Of a DNA stretch of 64,000 nucleotides, positions 1 through 64,000 are shown in pieces; the stretch's first letter is position 1; each line of letters begins with the position of its first letter. Below the pieces are notes generated by a model. The model did no database searches and was not told the DNA's origin. It was given only the letters and a program-made list of their open reading frames with translations. Position numbers and translations under genes: made by a program. Source of the stretch: Anoplopoma fimbria (lineage: Eukaryota > Chordata > Actinopteri > Perciformes > Anoplopomatidae); NCBI RefSeq assembly GCF_027596085.1, contig NC_072458.1, positions 22,787,562 to 22,851,561 of the forward strand, given 5' to 3'.

Positions 1-259
1 CCTTTCAAGAACCTTGCGTTATTTTCATTAAAAGAAAGTTGATTTAATAAAAAAGAGAATAACTTATCCAATAAATCTTTTTGTTTTTGGGGATGCATTT
101 GAAACTTCATTCGAAAATTCAATAGAAGCTTTCAATAGATAACATGATAACATTACAAGCTAGAAATGTTGCCTGGAAACAACTAGTAACCTGTAGTAGA
201 TACTTCTGAAATCCTGTTTTTTTTTTTGTTCCAAACACTGACTTTAAACTAAGTGAGGT

Positions 260-500
260 TAGGGCTGCAACTAACTGTCACTTTCATATTTGATAAATCT
301 GCCAATTATTTTTTAATCGAATAATCATTTTACCACAATGTCATTGTAAAACATGCCCATTATGATTTCCTTTAGGCTGAGGTGATGTCTCTATTTGTTT
401 TATCCAACAAACATTCCAAAACTTACAGATATTTATTAATACTGAAGATTAAGAAGCAAGTGCGCCAAAACATTTGGCATTTATACTTTTAAAAAAGACC
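260..500 (+). mobile_element. Degenerate teleost palindromic MITE-like repeat, 5' part
   Basis: The stretch opens with AGGGCTGCAACTAACTGTCA and continues with a TAATCGAATAATC motif, TGCCCATTATGATTTCC, CCAACAAACATTCCAAAAC and AACATTTGGCATTTATAC. The order and wording resemble an abundant fish repeat that starts AGGGCTGCAACTAA and ends with the inverted form. The matching 3' terminus is not visible, so this copy looks truncated and old. Family assignment is from memory. Confidence 0.5.
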
Positions 501-1904
501 TAAGTTACCTCCAAGAAATGTTTACCAGTCAGTCTGAAACTTTCATTGGCCCAGTAAAGCTACATCCTGACACTTGTGCAGCAGAATGAGTCTCTCACAA
601 TGAGGACACTTGTTAGGTTTTGTCCAGAGTTTTAAACTGAAAGCGACCACAGCATTCCTTTAGTGAAGAGGCCATAGAGTTCTACAGCCTCGGCTACACC
701 ACTGACCCAGGAGGAGGTGAGGTGAGTTACGATCCGCCTGGAGAGCTTCCACTGAGAAAGCGCTCTGCTTTGTGGCTCCTTGTTAGTTTCAGGAGTCGCA
801 GAAAGGGAAAGATTTTCAATCTAAAACAGCAAATGGAAATGTAACATGCGAAGCTGACTCTCCAACCATTTATAGAAAAGTGAGTCAGGGCTGTCGTTTA
901 GCAATAACATGATGTCCTGAATTACTCAACACCTAACTCAACACCTGTCATGAAATCCGTTAAAGGTCAAAGACTGATTTCAGCTCCGGCTTTTTTTCTC
1001 TAGTTTTCTCCGCCTGCAGAAATAATGGAGGACGTATATCTGCAGCAGGTTTATGCACCTGAAGGGGAAACAGCAGAAAGGAATGTGGTCAAATGTCAGA
1101 GGAACTTTTTTTTCTATGTCACATCTTGTACAGTAGGCGTCACTCAGAGAGCTGCTGACATTCTGGTGAATATAATCAGACGCTATGGGGACAGAAGTGG
1201 AAATTGTCAGTGTATGAAATAGAAAAAATGATTAAGAATTAAGAAAATTAAGAAGAAATTTTGATATGAAGCGGAAAATCTGTTTGACAGGAAACTCTGA
1301 AAGCTTTGCCTCTAGTTTTCTGTTTGTGTGGCTTAAATCAACACACAGTGTGCGTACTGATGTGTGAAAATGTAATGTGATAAAACTTAATTGATGTTGT
1401 GATGCTCTGTGTAGCATCTTTAACAGATTCTGCTCTTGGCAATGACAACAAAGGTCTTTTATAAAAGACACGTTAGCAAACGAAAAGTGACTCTAAGTTG
1501 GTAAAACTTTCCATCATCTCTTTACGCTCCCTTCAAGGCTTCCTGCTCGCATCGGAGCGTTTTATTGTTTCCTATAACTCAGTTCAGCATCGTCACTTCA
1601 CCCAAAAATGTCCTCTGGATTCTTCTGCTTTCACTAATAATTCAAAGAAGCACTCAAAACTTTTTGCGCGTGTCACTCGCTGCACAAATCCCCGTTGGGG
1701 GTGACGGACCGCTCTCCAGCCCTCCAGCAGCAGTCCGTCTCTCTGTGTGCACAAGACTCTCCCATGAAAAATAGATGAGAATTAAGTTCTCATCTCTACA
1801 GGAGAGGTTCTTTGTCTCCACTGGGCCAGTTGCTCAGCATCCAATACTTGTCTCTGTGTGAGAATACAATCTCACAGAGGAGATCCATGGCTTTCTGTGA
1901 ATGA

Positions 1905-2048
1905 ATGTGTGTGTGTGTGTGTGTGTGTGTGTATGGTGCTGCAAAGGAACCGGCAGAAAAAGAAAAAAACACCAAAGCTTCATGGATTTTTATGTGCATG
2001 AACCAGAATACAGTTGCCTCCAGTTGCGGACTGACATACATAATTCAT

Positions 2049-2126
<78 letters not shown>
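1905..2126. repeat. (TG)n and (CA)n microsatellites in inverted order
   Basis: A (TG)n of about 27 bp (1905-1931) and a (CA)n of about 77 bp (2050-2126) are separated by about 118 bp. They are complementary and could pair in RNA. Open frames across them are repeat artefacts. Confidence 0.95.
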
Positions 2127-2129
<3 letters not shown>

Positions 2130-4511
2130 GATGCACTCACACAGAACAAATCAACACATTTCAGCAACACTACAAACAAAGAGGTGCAAAACATGTGCTT
2201 CTCGAATCATTTGGGATTTGAGCAGCTCGCTCCAGACGAGAGAGCGTCCTTTGTTTCCGAGACAGAGCGCTAAAACCGTGAGCCCAAAACTCCCACGCGG
2301 GCCTCGTTCTCGTCCCCAGGTTGGTGAGATAATTGGTACAGTATTCCTTATGTTTGTGTATATAAATATATTTGCCTGCTGTTGAATGCGCCGGCTTCAC
2401 AATCGCTCCATTGAAATCAGGATAATCCTTCCTGTGCTGAACTCACGTTTTCTTTGCATACCTACATGAGTCGTTCCCTGCACGTAACGAGGCGCATAAA
2501 GAGTCGGTTCACCACAAAGAACGCTGCAGACGTGTTTGTTGATCGGTCTGATCAGCTTGACTGAATGCTGCATTGTGGGGAAAGCTGCAGGGAAGTGGAA
2601 CACAAAGCTCAAGAAAACATCCAATGTCTCTTTGGATTTGTATCGTCTTTTTACCTTGGGCGACACAAAAAACGCAATCTGTTAATGTCCATAAATATTG
2701 ATATCGTGTGTCATATGGTGAGACTCCAGACTAAACAGAATACACAAATTCCTTCTAAAAAGGTGCATGTTCCAAAGTCAATCAGAGTTTCTGCATTTAG
2801 TTCAGTTTTGGGTGAACCGTCCCTTTAAGCCTCTTGTTTATTGTGCGTCGGAGCATCAGAGCTCCACCAGGCGTCAATCACGTCGTAGGTATTTAAAGAA
2901 GTCGGCGGCAGCAGATGGCTCACCTCATAATGAGGACACAAACACAGGAGCCAGTTTGTGGATTTCATATTTCATTTTCCAACCCAATTTTCTTTTCTTA
3001 GCCAACCAAATTAGATTGGGGAATGCGTTGCTTCTAGATGGATGGTGATTATCATCTGGGTTTTGGCTCTGCCGGTGTGAAGATGACGGGGTGTTGTGGT
3101 TGTTGACCATGGAAATGTGGTATTTTCATGCTTTACAATGGCCTCACTCCAGTGTTTTAACCTGCGTCTTAATGTGAAATCACAACAATACTGCGTGAAA
3201 TATGAACGTAATGTTTAGGACAAGAAAACAAAGTTCCACCAACACAGTGTTGTTGCTTTTTTCTGAGGGTTTCTGCACAGGTCGAGGCCATTGTAAAATG
3301 TATTTGGATATTGCACAGCTCAGTGGATGTAGTCACTCTGTGTTGTACATCTGAACACTCCTGCAGAGGACTGGAGAGGAATAGTAAACAGATGCTATTC
3401 CAGTGCCTTTCCCTTTGGTGCCCTTTTGTTCTTCTTCTCCTTGCAGTTAAAAGGAAGTCACATTCACTCCTTTTTTTCCTCATCCTCATCTTACCCCCGA
3501 CGACGGTTTCAAAGCACGGAAAGGAAAAAAAGAAAATGAGATGAGGACAGGGAGGGATCCCATAGAACAGGGGGAGGCAGAGGGACAGATGAGGTGACGG
3601 AGATGGATAGCTTGAGAAAATGAATATTAGGGAGGGATACAGAAAGAGAGGTGGGGGAGGAGGGGGGGGGCTGATGGGGCCAACAACTAATCAGGATGAG
3701 AGGCAGAGGCGTCGCTTTGATGCCGCCGGTAAGTGGAACACAGAAGAAGACCTGTCGTATCCCCACCGAGACGAGCACAACGAGGGCTCGTCAATAGGGG
3801 AGGAAGACGAGGATGAGGAGGAGAATGGGACTTTGCTTTTTAATGTGACATCTGTGCAAAGCTAATCTCTCTGATGTGTATCCTCCAGCTTGGATGAGAT
3901 ACAATTTTCTTTCCGTCTTTAATTTTCTTTTTTTTCTACTTTCCTAACTGTTTAAAAAACACAGATGGAGCGACTCCGCCTTAACGCCGCCATAACTCTG
4001 GAGGGAGTTCAATCTAACTTAAGTCTCAGTCATAGTCGGGGGGGTTAGCGCTTAGCGGATGAGCGAGCGCGAAGAGGTAAAACAGAAGGAGAGCGGAGTC
4101 TGTGGAACCTGCAGATCTGTACAACATTCTGGGCAGTGATGCCGTTTTCCGACTATATAAGGATAAACAGACATTAACATTTAAGCAAAAACATATTTTA
4201 TTAATCTTTTAGAGTTGAAAAGCAAACATATATCTGTTGGAAATGATTAACCAAAGCATTGTCTGTAAAATCTCTCTTATTTTATCTCAACCATTGACTG
4301 AACAAAATTGAACTCCATCCATTGTTATGGATGTAATCCACTAATACGCACTGATGACGTAACATGTTTTTCTAATAATGAGATAGAGATATTTGTGGTT
4401 TGGACGGTGCATGGCAGGGATCTTTTATTTATACATTCATATATTCAAATATTTACATACCTGACAGTTATTGCGTACAGGCATTCATTTTGGGTTTTTG
4501 TCTCCGTCCAG

Positions 4512-63372
<58,861 letters not shown>

Positions 63373-64000
63373 GTAAATATTTCACTACTTACTTTGTTAT
63401 CCAATAAATTTGCATGAAAATGGAAATGTGTCCATTAAAACATCACACCAGAGCATGATCGTCTGCAGTATTAACAATAAATAAATAAATAAACTTTATA
63501 ATGAGTGATGGTGTCGGTTGGTTTGGAGGGGGATTAAGGGTAAAGAGTTAAAATAAAACGTGTGATCGTGTTTCTTTCCTCTTATTTCATCTCCTCCTCC
63601 TTCACCGCTTTCTAATGTTACATTTGTTTGTGTTATAAAAACTTTAAACTAGCATTTTGAGTTTATATGTTTCTCTGAGTTTCAGTGAAGTTCTGGAAAA
63701 AGCAGAGAGATTATATAGGTGACATTATCTAAGAATGTAGAAAATAACTTCCAGTTTAAGATGAAGAATAAATCTGGCAGCAAACATGATTAAAAGTCTG
63801 CTGCTGTTTCTCTGATAGCGTCTTCAGATGGATGTTGTATCATCCATTCCGAAAGCTGTCAGATTCTTTTTCCACACAAACTTCTACAGGAAAAGTTTTG
63901 ACAATGAACAGACGCTGAGTAAATTAAGTGCCAAAAAGCTGACAGCTTGATATGATCAGTTTTCCTGATTTAGACAGTTTTGTGAGCTGTAGTGTAATTT
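63373..64000. other. Start of the intron after the Thr-rich linker
   Basis: No sixth FN3 exon is recognisable; the intron runs past the window edge. A short TAAA-unit run lies at 63477-63493. Confidence 0.8.

Larger units (their letters stand above)
1..4511. other. Non-coding region upstream of the first recognised exon (probably intron 1)
   Basis: No signal-peptide exon was found: no ORF here joins a Met plus hydrophobic core to a phase 1 donor. Contents: a degenerate MITE-like repeat near 260-500, (TG)n and (CA)n tracts at 1905-1931 and 2050-2126, and a G-rich stretch at 3653-3679 followed by an isolated strong donor-like GCCG/GTAAGT at 3736. The first exon of col14a1 may lie further upstream. 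Confidence 0.6.

Noticed and set aside
661..716. Exon-like segment encoding EEAIEFYSLGYTTDPGG before a GTGAG donor
   Set aside because: It has an acceptor-like CATTCCTTTAG and a plausible frame, but it is short, does not fit any part of collagen XIV, and adjoins an old repeat.
3389..3475. Hydrophobic stretch MLFQCLSLWCPFVLLLLAV considered as the signal peptide
   Set aside because: It is not followed by a splice donor in the right phase and continues into an unrelated frame with a stop before the FN3 exon.
4150..4160. TATATAAGG considered as a promoter TATA box
   Set aside because: The downstream exon at 4512 begins in phase 1 with a standard acceptor, so it is internal; no initiator or start codon context supports a promoter.

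Overview
The window is vertebrate nuclear DNA, most likely from a ray-finned (teleost) fish. The evidence is: GC-rich exons separated by long AT-rich introns with canonical GT-AG borders; very dense CA/GT microsatellites; a tRNA-derived SINE with the teleost CATTTAGCAGACGC..CAAAGCGACTTAC tail; and other interspersed repeats I associate with fish. No bacterial, viral or RNA gene is visible.

There is one gene, on the + strand, covering almost the whole window: the 5' half of a collagen alpha-1(XIV) chain (col14a1, undulin; FACIT collagen). Sixteen coding exons can be placed. They encode, in order, fibronectin type III domain 1 (4512-4628, 11867-12010), an acidic/Gln-rich linker (15500-15583), the first von Willebrand factor A domain with a MIDAS site (43713-43871, 44063-44183, 45821-45985, 46764-46925), FN3-2 (48039-48206, 49425-49551), FN3-3 (51340-51485, 55497-55626), FN3-4 (59569-59708, 59795-59921), FN3-5 (60623-60762, 63026-63158) and a Thr-rich linker (63328-63372). 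The signal-peptide exon lies upstream of the window or was not recognised. FN3-6 to FN3-8, the second VWA, the TSPN/LamG-like domain and the collagen triple helices must lie downstream. The FN3-VWA-FN3x4-linker order and the close VWA match to vertebrate COL14A1 separate it from COL12A1 and COL20A1. I cannot say whether it is the a or b teleost paralogue.

Two places break the reading frame: a one-base excess inside VWA exon 2 near 44122-44126, and a phase mismatch at the VWA/FN3-2 border (46925 to 48039). Both lie at short homopolymers, so assembly error is the first suspicion, but a null allele or decaying copy is possible.

The non-coding part is intron, including one of about 28 kb. It holds at least eleven copies of a ~450-bp interspersed repeat whose ~200-bp core is almost identical between copies while its flanks diverge; one intact and two partial SINE copies; a MITE with 16-bp terminal inverted repeats; two strong palindromes; an 830-bp CTGTCTGTCCTC minisatellite; a 385-bp GATAA array; and long dinucleotide tracts. 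In the FN3-3 to FN3-5 region these repeats touch splice sites: (TG)n replaces a polypyrimidine tract, (GT)n contains a donor, (GT)n and (CA)n bracket one exon, and a GATAA array carries five strong decoy donors. That coupling of simple repeats to splicing of an FN3 array is the most interesting feature I found.
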